From Tetradesmus obliquus (Eukaryota > Chlorophyta > Chlorophyceae > Sphaeropleales > Scenedesmaceae): a stretch of 64,000 nucleotides of DNA. Position 1 is the stretch's first letter, and every line of letters starts with the position of its first letter. Shown piece by piece: positions 31,108-43,586 of the stretch. Position numbers and translations under genes: made by a program. The stretch lies in assembly GCA_030272155.1 (NCBI GenBank), contig CP126195.1, forward strand, positions 2,153,001 through 2,217,000, in the 5' to 3' direction. Below the pieces are notes generated by a model. That model did not search any database. It saw only the letters and a list, made by a program, of their open reading frames with translations, and was not told where the DNA came from.

Positions 31108-34078
31108 TTTTCTAAGTGTGCTGTGGTGCTGTCCTCATCTACTGCCCCAACTGCGTTGTCTCATTGCGCGGATTTCGAGCGCTGCCAGCACAACATCCAG
31201 CACAGCCGATACAGCACATAACAACAAGCAGAGATCAAGTGCGTGCGTCCACTCGGACACAGCAGAGTGGCGCCAAAGCTGCTTCAAGTAAACCTCGCGG
31301 TCTAGGCCAGCTGCGGTGTAAGGCCCCTATTTGGCACGGCCAGCCTTCATTAGGGATCAGGCGGTCTTGTGTGCAACTAGTACCGGGGCTACAGGGTCGG
31401 GCAAGCGTTCCTGCAAGCCTGTCCGACTGGCAGTGGTGGGCGCGGCTGGCAGGGACTCTCTCGCAGGATAAAAGCATGCACAGAATAGAATGTGCGTGCT
31501 GCCACTAGCAAAACATTGGCGAGCGAAGGCCTCGCTGTGGTGCCTTCTTGGCGCCAAAATGCAAATCCGAAAACTCACAACGCAGGATGCCAGCAAAGCA
31601 AGCAAAACTTCAAAACAAGTACACCAGCAGCACTTCATCGAGCGGCATTTGAGCCATCCTGCACGTGCCCAGAAGACAGCAGCCAGCAGCAGCAGTTGCT
31701 GTCGCGCAGTGGTGCTGCCCACATGCTGACAGGTGCAGAAGCAAATCAACTGCCACAGCATTGCTGTCTCATACAAAAGTGCTGGAAAAGGCATCATATA
31801 GCAACAGCAAGCGCCAACAAATGGTACTCCAAGCCCGCTGTGCCCCAGATGCCGCCCTGTTCAACCACTGCCGTTGTTGCTGCTGTTGCCACAAGGCTGC
31901 TGCCATGTTCCTGCCCAGTTTCTGACCCGTGAAGGAAGGGCCGACACTGCTGTGCTGCGCATGTGCATTAGCTGTTCCTGTCCACTGTTGGATTGCTGCT
32001 GTTGCGGTTTGCTGGCTGCGTCTACAAGGCCGTGCACCTGTGGAACAAGCAGAAGAGGAGCATACAGACACAGTACAACACACTTCAGTAACGTCAGTGG
32101 GTGTGCGAGACGAGTGACAGAGGGGTGTCCCAGCACAGTCAAAAAAGGTTTGACACACCAAAACAGGTGCAATGCCCGTGGTCCAGCAGTCGCCGCACAA
32201 GCCAACGCTTCCAATTGCAGCGATAGCACCAGCTCCATGCATGTACAAGACCAGCTGCGCAGTACTGACAACAGATAACGTACACCCGTGTGTCGCCTGT
32301 GACACTCGGTCAACTGCTACTGCGTGGAAAGCAACGTAATGCTGTTGCGCACAGCGCACCGTATGCTTAGGCATTTGAACTGAACAGCATGTATAAACAC
32401 ACCACAAACATTGCAGTGCGATGTAGACATACTGCACAAAGTAATGCTTCTCCTATTTGCAGCAGCATGTGCACTGTGCAGCAGCACTAGCTGCACACCA
32501 TCCTATGCACTGCTGCCATGTGTGCAATCCCAGTTAGGATGCTGTTGCTTTTGTTCACTGCACTCACCTCAGTGAAGCACTGGTGCTGGTCCTGCTGCCG
32601 CACCATCATCATGAGCTCCACAAGTGCCTCAGTGCTCACATCGGCACACGGCCTTGGCAGGCTTGCATGAGGCGCTGATGACGCCGCCGCTAGAAAGCTG
32701 AGAGTGGCTGCTGCTATATGGTGATTGTTGTTGCATAGCAATATCAAGGGGAAGAGCATGTGGACTTATGGATGTTTGGCACCCGCACGCTGCATTTGTT
32801 ATCTGCTGCAGCTGTTTTCATTGATCCAGGCCAGCTGCAGCTGTTTTTATTGCTCCAGGCCAGCTGCAGCTGCTGCTGTTGCGAACGGTGCCTGTGCCAT
32901 GCCGAGACGCCCTGCGCAGCACAGTTGTGGTAAAAAGGATGAGTGGAAAACAGTGTCAGTGGATGCCGGCTCAACACACGTTTGCTTATGATCTATGTAG
33001 CTGCACAGTGTTGTTGTCGAGCTTGTCGACACCATGCATCAGCACACCAGCTGCGGCAACATGCACACAAGACTCGAACCATATTTCCTTGCTTAGCTGC
33101 TACGCTTGATCTGACGGCTGACGCTGCGTACAGCTGCAGTGCAGGCGAAGTTGTAGACAGGCATCACTGCACAGCAGCGCCCAGCACGTGCTCACCTTCC
33201 ACACGCCCGTATAGCAGACCAGGTGCAGGGTGCATGGTCTGCCTTATGGACCGTGAAGCAAGCGGTGTAAGACTTTCATGATGAATCAATTTGTGGCTGT
33301 GCTGATGTCCTTCTGCCAGTACAGCCAGCACCAACAGCAGGGGGGCGTGTTTGACCAGGACTATGAGCCCGGCTGCAGGAGGAAAGTGTGTCAGCAAGTT
33401 GTAACTTATATATGCAGTTGCTGATTGACCAACCCTCGGCCTCGTGCGCCGCGCTGGGTGAAAGCGCTCATGGCGCCCCTTCCGGCCCAAGCTTCTGAAA
33501 GGCGCCAGCGCCCTGCAGCCGGCTGGTCAGACAGCGTGCAACACGGTTGCATCATCTGCTTGGGACAAGTTGGTGCAAGCTAGCTGCGCCTGGCTGCCTC
33601 CTACAAGGCAGAGCAGGCAGAGCTCTTCTGCACACGCTGCCCGGCTGTTTGCCTGCCGACAAGGGCTCTCAGGAGGAGCCAGCCAGCACAAGCAAATTCT
33701 GATGTAAAAAAACATTGTATAGGCAACTGCTATCATCCAACAGAGAGACCAGTGGCGAGTTTCGCCTTGCAACCCCCTGGCAATCAGATGCAAGCAGCGG
33801 AACGGTGACACACATGCATGCAGCGTGCAAATGAGCGAGGTCGAGGTTAGGCCCGCTGCAAATAAGCCGCGCAGCATCGTTGCTAACTCCTAAAACCACA
33901 CCACCCCAACACACAGGTTGCTTGATCAGATCAACCAGGTGATCCCGCTTAGCCCAGCCCACTTTCGCTACTTTATTCGCATTGCAAGCAACATGCGCAA
34001 TCCATTTGAGTGCTGGGGTTCCTCAGCTGTTGGAAAGCGGCGAACAGTAATCATGACACAAAGTGTCATGGCAGCAGC
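31108..34078. other. Upstream region of the RRM gene, no gene identified
   Basis: Candidate splice-bordered frames occur on the minus strand (for example 33372-33196 and around 32640-32567, each ending at a GTGAG donor), but I could not join them into one reading frame. A hydrophobic stretch LIVLVKHAPLLLVLAVL lies in one of them. A real short gene here is possible. Confidence 0.35.
32809..32866. repeat. 29-bp tandem duplication
   Basis: Two units sharing CCAGGCCAGCTGCAGCTG and differing at two bases lie head to tail. Confidence 0.85.
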
Positions 34079-34381
34079 ATAGGGTTTCCCTTCGGCCAAA
34101 ATCCGCCATAGCGGGGATGCAACGGGGATGCAATTGCATTGCAACTGTCAAAATGGAATCTTGAGGAATTTACGGGTCTGCACCCTCTGCGAGCCGAAAA
34201 AAATCCCGGATTCGGGTTCTGCATGTTCGAAAACCTTTGTTTGCCCAGTTCCGCGGCCGGTCGCTCAATATTATGCGAGAAAACCACAAAGGAATCTTTT
34301 CAGAAATGCAACCGGAGTGCAACGGGAGTGCAATTTTGGGCCAATGGCGATGGCGGATTTTGGCCAAAGGGAAACCCTATG
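34079..34381. mobile_element. MITE-like element with 32-bp terminal inverted repeats
   Basis: Terminal inverted repeats 34079-34110 and 34350-34381 match at 31 of 32 positions and begin CATAGGGTTTCCCTT. The 303-bp body is AT-richer than its surroundings and encodes nothing. Sub-terminal GGGATGCAACGGGGATGCAA on the left and a similar GTGCAACGGGAGTGCAA on the right form further inverted similarity. I cannot define a target-site duplication longer than 2-3 bp. The transposase family is unknown. Confidence 0.85.
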
Positions 34382-34525
34382 GCCTGGACACTAGGGTTAT
34401 CACAGTGGGCAGAAAGTGGTGTTTCCCTCCTCTTGACATTTTCAGCCTTCAGACGATACCATCGCACTCAATCTGTTCTAGCACACTGGCAACACGCAGA
34501 AGCCGAGCAGTGTCTAACTGTGCAC

Positions 34526-36116
34526 TCAGGGTAAACCCTGCGCACGCCTAGCTCTCAACTTGCTTCTGGCTGACAGGCGCCCCTTCCTCCAGCCCGCCGC
34601 CGTGTGCGCTGCCACCTGCTGCCACAACCTCTGTGGCGCCCTCACGCGCCTCACCAACCTACTGCTCCCCGAACGCTGCCTGCCGCACCGCCGCAACCCC
34701 AGCCCACGCGCCCTGCCCCGGCACCACCGCAGGTACTGCACGCCGCGCTGCAAGTTGCCGGCATCGCTGACTGCAATGCGCGCAGCCCTGCTGCGCGCCA
34801 GCTGCTGCAGCCGCCGCAAAAAGGCACGCGCCCAGCCGCTACTCACTGGCAGCTCCATTTGGCCCACTGCCACTCCCACTAGCCCCAGGCAGTGGCCATT
34901 TAATGACGGCATGTGCAGCTGCAGCCGCCGCAGCAGCACCTGCAGGAACGGCCGCGGCACCCGCCAGTGCAGCAGCGCAGCAGCTGACAGCAGCCGCGAC
35001 AGCTGGCTGCCTGAGAACTGCCCCAGGCAGCGCAGCACGGCACGCCGGTAGCTGCTTAGCCAGGTGCCTGGCAGCTGCTGCGGGGCGAGCTGTGCCAGGC
35101 TGTCTAACAGGTCTGTCAGAAGTTGCGGGGACCAACCGTTGCTGCTGGTGCTGCTGCTGCTGTGTTCAGCTGGTGCTGCTGCCGTCGCAGAGTGCTCGGC
35201 AGCGCTGCTGTCACCAACAACACCTGCAGCAAGCTGCTGCTTGCTGCTGCTGCTGCCGAGCGTGCGCTCTGCTGCTGCTGCCAGCTGCTCCGTCCACTCC
35301 GGCTCCGGCTCATGGTGCAGCGCCACCACCAGCTGCAGCAGCCACACCAGCTGCTGCTCACTGCACTGCCCCTGTGCTTGCAGTGCCAGGGCAGCATCAA
35401 GCACAGCATCAATCCTGGCAGGCGCCAGCTCATGCCGCTGGTGCAGCAGGCCCCGCAGCAGCTGCTGCAGCTGCAGCATGCTGCACTGTGGCAGCTGAGC
35501 CAGCAGTGTGTCGCACAGCGCATCCATCCAAGAAAGTGACGCCTTGTAACGCAGCTGCCGCAGGCAGCGCAGTGCGGTCGTGAGCTGCGATGGCGTGCAT
35601 TGCGGCAGCAGGTCACGCAAGTGCTGCAGCAGAGCGCGGATCCAGGGCTCTTGTGGAATCGCCTGCTGCTGCTGCCGCTGCTGCTGCTGCTGCTGCTGCT
35701 GCCGAGAAGGTGACCGGCCTGCTGGTGCTGACTGAGCTACCTGCAGCTGAGGCTTTGGCAGCAGTGTTGGCTTGGAGACATCCCATCTAGTACTGCTGGT
35801 GCTGCTGTGCACTACTTGGACCTTTGCTGCTGACTGCTGCTGCAGCTGCAGCTGCCCTGCACTGACAGCACTATCAGCAACCGTATCCTCTGCTGCTGCT
35901 GCTGCTAGCACTTCTGCGGGGCTGTGCTGCTGCGCTGCCTCGGCCCATGCAGCCGCAGCACACAGTGCATCAATGGCATGTTTAGGGCTCATGTGCTGCA
36001 GCTGAGTCATCACGCAGCGCTGCCAGCTCAGCTGCCAGGCAGCAGGAGGCACCATCTGCAGCTGGGACAGCGAGTAAGCCACATTAGCAAGGAACGCTGC
36101 GGACGGCAGCTCCCGC

Positions 36117-36169
<53 letters not shown>

Positions 36170-37183
36170 GGCTGGTTGTTGGTGCACTGCTGACTCGAAT
36201 TCCTGCAATTTCTGCTGCTGCAGGGATGCCGCCCTGCTTGTACTGCTGCTGCTGCTGCTTGCATGAAGGCCCATGACAGCCGCTGTAGCCTGCAAGTATT
36301 CCTGCTGCCAGTTTGGCGGCAGCTGCGCGTGCAGCAGCGCAAGGCCAGTGCCCAGCAGCCGCAGCTGCTTTGCACTGCAGGACACCAGCCGCTGCTCAGA
36401 TGCTTGCAGGAAAGCTGTGAGCCAGGGCTTACCCGGCTGAACCCTCCACTTGACTGCAAAGACCCACAGTAAGTCAACCAGGCTGTCAGTGCTGCAGCGC
36501 GGCAGCAGCGGCAGCAGACAGGCCTGCAGCTGCAGCAGCAGCGGCACCGTGGGAGGCTGTAGGAGGCTTAGCTGGGCTAGTGCAAACACTGCATGTGCAG
36601 CTTCTGCCGCTGATGCCTGCTGCAGGATACTGCTTGTCATGCTGCTGCTGTTGTTTGCGGAGGTCGCAGCAGCAGGGTGTGTGCTCAACTGGCAGATCTG
36701 CTCTGCAAGCAGCACCTCCAGCAGCTGCTGTGTTGCGCTGCGGTTTACTGGCAGCTGCAGGCGGTACGCAGCCCACACTGCTGCCGGCAGCAGCCGCGCA
36801 GCTGCTGCGGTGCGGGTGCTGCTGCTGCTATGGCCGGCAGCAGCAACAGCGCAGGCAGCAGCAGGCAGCACCTCAGCAGCAGCGGCCCTCCAATCCTCAG
36901 GCAACAGCCCCTGCTGCTGCTGCTGTTGGGCTGCCTGCTTGCCTGCTGGCTCTGGCAGCAGCAGCAGCAGCAGCTGCAGCAGCTGCTGTGCAGGCATCAC
37001 AACCACTGCAGATGCCTGCAGGTGCCGTTGCCAGAAGCTGCGTGGCAGCTGCAGCTGCAGCTGTTGTGCTGCTGCCGCTACCTGCAGCAGCTGCTTGCTG
37101 CTGAAGGGCCCGCTGAGCTGGCAAGCAGCAGCAGCCCATGCCTGCTGCCAGGTCACGCCAGGCCATGCAGCTGCCGGCACTCC

Positions 37184-37249
<66 letters not shown>

Positions 37250-38036
37250 GCAGTACGTGGCAAGCTGCAAAAACACAACAAGCGTCTGTGCTTTGAGCGC
37301 TTGTGCTGGTGCTGCTGCTGGCGAGCCATGAGGTGCCTGCTGCTGCTGCTGCTGCTGCTGAGCTTGATGAAGGCCGTGCATGCTTGTCTGCTCAAACCAC
37401 ATCTGCCAGAGTTGACTGGGCTGCAGATGCAGCTGCATCACTGCTCTCGCAACATACCCCAGCAGCTCCGTATTGTGTAGCGAGCTGTGCTGGGCTTGCG
37501 CTGCTGCTGCTCCTGATGTACTTGACAACTGTGCTGTTTCTGCTGCCTCTCCAGCAGCTACTGGCGCATCTGCCACTCCTGCGAACCCGCAGCACATGCC
37601 ATCCAGCAACCTCTGACCCACCTCTTGCAGCTGCCGCCTGCGCCGAGCCAAGCCCAGCTGCCCATGCTGCTGCTGCTGCTGCTGCTGCGTGTGCCGGCCC
37701 TGCTGCTGGTGGTACTGCTGGTACTGCTGCACATACACATCTAGCCTGCCCACTGCTCGCAGCAGCTCCGCAGCAATAACTACATCTCCTGGGGCAATGC
37801 GCAGCGCTGCTCTGCGTGCCAGCAGCACCAGCAGCTGCTGCAGAGTGCTAGGGGGCCCTGCCCACCCTGCTGACTGCTGACGACCTGCAGCTGGCTGCAT
37901 TTGCACACCTGCCGGCTGCTGCTGCTGCTGTTGTTGTTGGTTGATGTCGGCCGCTAGTCGCACGGTATGCTGCATCACCAGCTGAGACTGGTAGCTGTTC
38001 AGCTGCTGCCACAGCGGCTTCCATGAAGTCGACTGC

Positions 38037-38090
<54 letters not shown>

Positions 38091-38710
38091 GGCTGGCTGC
38101 ACACCTGCTGCTGCAGGTAGGCTTGCAGGCTGTGCCAGCTGCTGCAGGACTGCAGAGCCTCACGCACTGCTGCATCAGTGACCCTGAACTGCTTCCTTGG
38201 CTTCTTATGCGGCTTCTGCTGCTGCTGCTGCTGCTGCTGCCGCGGTTGCTGTGGGTGTTGCTGGTGCTTGTGCAGCTGGGCTTGGCTGTCTAACCGTTGT
38301 GCAAGGGATGTGCCACCTGGCTGCTGCTGAGCTGGCTGCTGCAGCTGGTCATGCTGCTGCTGTAAGAGTGACAGATTATGCTCAGAACGCTCCTGCTGCT
38401 GCTGCTGGTGCTGCTGCTGCTGCTGCTGCTGTGCCTGCAGCTGCAGGGGCAGCTGCCGCACATGCACTTCTAGCAGTGGCTGGCTCTGCTGCCGATTCTG
38501 CTGCTCCACGCAGCTGCCAGTGTATGCACTGGAACAGCTGCCAGACAGCACATCAGCAGCTCCCAACCAGGGTGCTGCAGAGGCATGTGCAGCTTGCTGC
38601 ACATGCTGGCTGCGGTGCGCAGCTGCTGCTGAAGCTGCGGCTGTGGATTGCGCTGATGTGCAACGCTGACCAGACACTCCGGCTTTGTTGGATGCTCCAG
38701 CATGCAGCAT
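34526..38710 (-). CDS. Intronless OPR (octotricopeptide repeat) protein
   Basis: OPR proteins are helical-repeat RNA binders, greatly expanded in green algae, that stabilise, process or activate single organellar mRNAs. The single 1394-codon frame begins with an Ala/Ser/Gln-rich leader compatible with organelle targeting. It then alternates poly-Gln spacers with repeats of about 38 residues. The repeats carry the pattern S..QL..LL.ALA.L...PP..W; clear examples are LVDLLWVFAVKWRVQPGKPW, LGTGLALLHAQLPPNW, LANVAYSLSQLQMVPPAAW and LVVALHHEPEPEW. The C-terminus is Arg-rich. Long pure CTG tracts (37187-37249, 38038-38090) encode the Gln runs. It is transcribed divergently from PPCDC. I see no RAP domain. 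The RNA target cannot be predicted. Confidence 0.8.
37187..37249. repeat. CTG tract encoding poly-Gln in the OPR gene
   Basis: About twenty uninterrupted CTG units (CAG in gene sense) encode a Gln run inside the coding region, between helical repeats. Confidence 0.95.
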
Positions 38711-39321
38711 ACTAGTAGTATAGCAGCCAGGGCTAGCTGCATGTACGTCTAGACAGCTGCAGCAGCCACAGGCATTGCAGACTTGCTGCTGCTACCAATG
38801 CTGCCTGTGGTCCTGCTGCTCCTGCTGCTGGTGATGGAGCTGTTCAGCAGAAGCTTGTAAGTCACATAACAGTCGAAGTCGAGAAAAAATGAGGCTATGC
38901 TGGATTCTCCGGTTCAAGCTACCGCACAGGCCGCTGCAGCCTGTGGTGCGTCGCAACACCGTTGTCTTCTATGCTGGAAGTTCAGCGCAGAACCACAAAT
39001 GAAACAGTAAACACCACAAATCATACATACACGTGCTGAAATGTGACGACACTCCTGTCACGGTAGCAGGAACGCCTCGAAACCCTGCTGTGACAGTCAC
39101 TGCTTGGCCCTCTATTCCCGGCATATCAGCGCAGTGCTCGGCCCTTCATCGCGTTCAGACAACATCTTGAACTAAGTTGAATATCATGCGATCAGAGATA
39201 GAGGTTGCAGGCGATCGTATGAACTGTTCGTACTGCTGACTGTGGACAGTAGCACCAGCTGCATAAGCCAACAGGAAACCTGCCACACCCTTGGGAGACC
39301 AGCCGTTAGTTACATCGTCGT
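38711..39321. promoter_or_regulatory. Divergent promoter region between OPR protein and PPCDC
   Basis: The two start codons lie 611 bp apart, facing away from each other. The region is less repetitive than its flanks and contains no recognisable frame. Both promoters and 5'UTRs must lie here. No TATA box is evident. Confidence 0.55.
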
Positions 39322-39391
39322 ATGCAGCATTCTAAGGAGTTAAGGCCTCCGAGGATACTGCTAGCTGCAACAGGTGTGGGTGCACGCGTGA

Positions 39392-39464
<73 letters not shown>

Positions 39465-41319
39465 GCAGCAGCGGCAGCAGCAGCAGCAGCGTCACAAACA
39501 TGCATAACGAACATCAACCTCTGACATACGCCCTGGTTGTGGTCCTTAGCACGTCTCCACCAATTCATCAACAGCTTGACGCTAAAGCGTGCAAGCACAA
39601 GCACCAGCAGCAGCGAGTAACAGCCAGACGCCTCGTGGCAGCATCAGCAGCATGCTGTGTCTGTTGTTGTATGTGATGTGACAGCAGTAGCTGCATGCCG
39701 TCTGCAAACATTTGTTTTCTGCAGGCAGTGTAGCGGCCATCAAGGTCCCGCAGCTCTGCCAGCTGCTGCAGCAGCTGGGCGAGGTCAAGGTGGCAAGCAC
39801 CAAGTCAGCAGCATACTTCTTTTCTCAAGAGCAGCTGCCAGAAAGCTTGGGGCCGATTGCAGGTGGGCAGCACAACTTGGCTGCAGGTTGCCTAGCCAGG
39901 TACTGCGTCAGTACAGCAACACACCTGTTGGAATAGCAGCAGCAGCAGTAGCAGCAGCAGCGTTTGAGGCTGGGGCATGCAGCACAACAAGCAGCGCAAA
40001 ATGCCAGAGCAACGATGTTGGACACCAAGTGAAATGCTTCACACACGCAATTGGGCTGCCCACCTACCAACTCCGCTGAGACTCGCGTGCCATCTGCCGT
40101 AAGTACTAACCTGTGTTATGTACCATGTTGTTTGTCATGTCATTTGCCGTGTCCTGCAGGCGATGAGGCTGAGTGGCACGAGTGGTCCAAGGTGGGCGAC
40201 CCGGTCATGCACATTGAGCTGCGGCGCTGGGCTGACGTGCTTGTCATTGCACCGCTGTCAGCCAACTCGCTGGCCAAGCTGGCTAATGGCTTGTGTGACA
40301 ACCTGGTGACGTGCATTGCACGCGCGTGGGACTTCAAGCGGCCACTGCTGGTGAGCTAACAGGAAATTTTAGGATACACGCAGCAGGTTGGCAACAGGTG
40401 AGTGTGCTGCAATGGCATCATGTGGCAGTGTGGCAGTGTGTTGCATGGACAGGCAGTGTGCTGGACTGACAGCGGCAGGCGGACAGTCGGAATGATGAAC
40501 AGGCATGCCGCTGTCAGCCAACTCGCTGGCCAAGCTGGCTAATGGCTTTTGTGACAACCTGGTGACGTGCATTGCACGCGCCTGGGACTTCAAGCGGCCG
40601 CTGCTGGTGAGTGTGCGGGTGTGTGCAACACACCACTGCACGCCCTGTGCTGCTCCATGCATGCTGCAGGTGCCCCTGCGATGAACACCTTCAAGCTGCT
40701 ACAGTGCTCCTGGCACTAAGTCAACACTGATGCACGCCCTGCGGCCCACAATGTAAAATCCTAGACAAAGCCAGGATCCAAAGGACGCTGGTCATGCACA
40801 GCTGCGCACCTTCAAGCAATGCTGAGCCAGCAGACCCGCGCCAAAGTCTCCTGGCACTCCGAGTGGGGCTGTTCATGTAGGCACGGCTGCCACCATGTGC
40901 TGCAGGTGGCGCTTGCCATGGACACCTTCGACCTGGTACAGTGCTCCTGGCACTTACCAAGTGCGCGCTGCTGCACGCACCCCTTGCACTTTGTGCTGCA
41001 GGTGGCCCCAGCCATGAACACCTTCAAAGTGCTGTCCCGTTGCACACACACCAAACTATCTGTTATCACCCTACACTTCATGCTGCAGGTAGCCCCAGCC
41101 ATGAACACCTTCATGTGGGACAGCCCCTTCACTGCGCAGCACCTGTTAGCCATCCAGCAGCTGGGCGTGACTGTGGTCGACCCAGTCAGCAAGACGCTGG
41201 CCTGCGGGGACGTGGGGCAAGGCGCAATGGCATCGCCGGAGACGATTGCGGCTGCGTGCGAGGTTGCGCTGCAGGGTTTGGGGTTTGCTAAGCCGGCAGG
41301 CACTACTGCCCGGCCGTAG
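39322..41319 (+). CDS. PPCDC: Phosphopantothenoylcysteine decarboxylase (HAL3/PPCDC)
   Basis: PPCDC is an FMN enzyme that decarboxylates 4'-phosphopantothenoylcysteine to 4'-phosphopantetheine in coenzyme A synthesis. Exons 39322-39373, 39725-39862, 40160-40350 and 41089-41319 give 203 residues, the normal length for the free plant/animal-type enzyme. Motifs are RILLAATGSVAAIK for FMN binding, DPVMHIELRRWADV with the catalytic His, APLSANSLAKLANGLCDNL, the PAMNTFMW substrate clamp, and ACGDVGQGAM with the active-site Cys. Every junction is in frame. Intron 1 contains a long CAG tract. Intron 3 contains one decoy of the exon 3 end and three decoys of the exon 4 start. The small size and ATG context support the chosen start. 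Confidence 0.95.
39393..39490 (+). repeat. CAG tract in PPCDC intron 1
   Basis: About thirty GCA/CAG units begin 20 bp after the exon 1 donor. Unlike in the minus-strand genes, the sense strand here is CAG and the tract is near the donor. Confidence 0.95.
40508..40606 (+). repeat. Decoy 3' edge of PPCDC exon 3
   Basis: About 96 bp repeats the end of exon 3 (40254-40350) with only three base changes that I can see. It is followed by a GTGAGT donor. It would encode the same peptide with Cys-Asp-Asn-Leu intact and one Leu changed to Phe. It lies 157 bp downstream of the true donor. Confidence 0.93.
40669..41045 (+). repeat. Three decoy 5' edges of PPCDC exon 4
   Basis: Copies starting at 40669, 40906 and 41002, each after TGCTGCAG, re-encode V(A/P)(P/L)AM(N/D)TF, the start of the true exon 4 at 41089. 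Each runs about 30-40 bp into exon-like sequence before diverging. The frame at every acceptor is identical. Confidence 0.92.
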
Positions 41320-41476
41320 CGGGCATGTCACATTTATGGTGTGTTGTACTGTATGGTGGTACAGGGAGGGTTGTAGTTGATAGGAGAAGGTTTTTGGGTT
41401 TCAGTTTACTGTGGGTATGCAGACCATGCTAGGCAGCCACAGTGGCTGCTGACGAGGCACCCAGGTACACAAGTTG

Positions 41477-41481
41477 TGTAA
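41477..41481 (+). terminator. Candidate TGTAA poly(A) signal for PPCDC
   Basis: TGTAA lies about 160 bp past the PPCDC stop in the same sense. Motif and position are the only evidence. Confidence 0.4.
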
Positions 41482-41984
41482 CACTGCATGGGGAAGGTTC
41501 GTCTGAGATTCGAATCCAGTATAAGCCAGTACATTTCCTTCTGCAGTTCCAATTACAGTACTGGACTTATGTCCTCCGTGTGGCTCCTGCGGCACCTCTT
41601 CTTCATGCTTACTTTCCATGTTTACTTGCACAGCATCAACAGCACAATGCAACAAATGCAAGCCCGCCAGTGACCACTCATCAGCTGCTGCCCACCAGAG
41701 ACAGGCAGTTGAACTGCTGCCCACCAGAGACGCCAGCAGCTGCAGCCACGTTTAAAAGGTGTGCCACCACTTCAGCAGGGGTGCCACCGCTGACTGCACT
41801 AAACATGTATGACAGCGCCAGTTGACAGCCCCATGCCAGCAGGCTGTTCTGCCTGACCATACTTATAGCAGCGCAGTAGCCCACATTGCATACAGCAGAG
41901 CAACCACGTCTCTGTTCCTGGGGCCCTTGTTTACACGCTGCTGTTTACATCCTAGACACGGCGCCGTATCACACTGAGCACGAC

Positions 41985-42130
41985 ATGAATGGTTACACGT
42001 GTCGGAACCGACACGGCCTGACACGCCTGTGACACGGCCCCGTGTCTTGACACGGAGCCGACACGGACAAACACGGCCCGTGTCAGTGGTCACTACATGC
42101 AGCGTGTCAACACGACGCCGTGTCGAACGT
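41985..42130. repeat. Cluster of GACACGG/CCGTGTC motifs (left)
   Basis: More than ten copies of ACACGG or its reverse complement, in both orientations, lie within about 145 bp, often as short inverted pairs such as ACACGGCCCGTGT. The sequence is unlike its surroundings. A similar cluster lies 2.9 kb to the right. Confidence 0.75.
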
Positions 42131-43004
42131 GCTTTCTGCACCGATGAAGGGCATGCGGCGTGTTTCTTGCACAGGATAGCATTTCTTACGTGAGGATGCA
42201 GCATCTGCGATATGGAAGATGTTTTACACATTTGGCAGCCATATGAGGTATTGGGCAAGCCCCAGATCTCATCTGCTGCACATAACCACAGTAGCAAACT
42301 GCAACAACTTGCTGCAGACACGCGCTTCATGCTGATAGTGCCACCACTGCCAGTAATGAAGCAGCAAACTGCTACAAAGCAGGGGTTCCAGGTGGACAAG
42401 CAATCACCAGCAGTGCCAGTGGCACTGCTGCAGCACACTGTGCATCGGCAATGATGCAAGGCACACCACGTAGCACAGTGCTACTAGTAGGCTGAGACGC
42501 CATGTGAAAAAGATGCGCTGCAACAACTGGAACAACTGACACTTGGTTGAATTGAAAGTCATTTGCAAACACCAATTGGCGACAACAAAACACCTGTCGT
42601 CCCCAATCAAGAGTAGAGGCAGGTGATAGTGTGTGTTTGCTGGGTCACTGCACATGTCCGTGACTTGGTACTGCTGTTGCGTGGAACTTGGCTTGGTCAA
42701 GAAGCATAAGCAAACAGATGCTATACAGGAAAAATGCTGTCACGAATCTGATTATGGTTTCACTGGCAGTACAGCTGCTGCCAAGGCATGCACTGCTGTT
42801 CCACCTTATGCCAAGCGCCTTCAGGCTGTGACGCTCATCCTTGAGGTGTACCACATCACCTGCAATTTGCAAGGGGGCGGCGGCAAACGGATGTGCACGG
42901 CTCGAGTCAGTACACAGCTAGTCAGGCAACAGAGTTTGTAGTAACCCAACATTTGTGACTGCTTTTCAACCAGCTCAGCGTGCGGCTTGCTGCTACAGCT
43001 GTAG

Positions 43005-43150
43005 GTGTTGCTGCATACCATACTGCACACCAATACAATCAACGTGGCATGCCAGCAGTACCAGGTCTCCCTGTGTGCAAACAAGACGCTGTTGATTCGG
43101 CTGTAGGTGATGCTGCTGCACCATAACGCACATCAATACAACATCACAGC
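43005..43150. repeat. Two diverged tandem units
   Basis: Segments around 43000-43060 and 43098-43165 share CTGTAGGTG.TGCTGC and CACA.CAATACAA blocks in order. This suggests an old tandem duplication of about 100 bp. Confidence 0.6.
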
Positions 43151-43525
43151 ATGCATGCCAGCATCATCACACCTCACTGTAGGCAGGCAAAATTGTTGTA
43201 CTGTTGGAGCACGTACTAACCTTGCCGCTGATGTAGCAGCGCTGAACCCCGTGTGAGCTGGGTTACCGGAGGCAGCGCGTAGCACAACTTGTTCATGTTG
43301 CGATGAAGGATGACCCCAAACATGAGCTGCAGTCTAAGGCGCATCACCTGCGTGCCTCGCCGCCTGCTAGGAAGTACGGCAAGTCTGCAGTGCAAACTTG
43401 CACTGTTTTAAAAGAAGCAGGAATGGCAGCAACGGCAGCAGAAGGGCAGGTTGTGAGCTTCACCGCTGGCTGGTCGCTGGAACCTTAATTTTCTGGTATG
43501 CCTGCCGGCATCGACACTTGCTTGA

Positions 43526-43557
<32 letters not shown>

Positions 43558-43586
43558 CCAAACAAACTACAAGCAGATGTTACTTC

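Noticed and set aside
31769-32437. Minus-strand Cys/Ser/Thr-rich frame
   Set aside because: It has mixed composition, no domain and no matching splice borders, and is probably non-coding.
33164-33490. Minus-strand gene with a hydrophobic LIVLVKHAPLLLVLAVL segment
   Set aside because: The upstream exon beginning MSAFTQRG joins in a different frame, which stops after about 33 codons. I could not build one consistent model.
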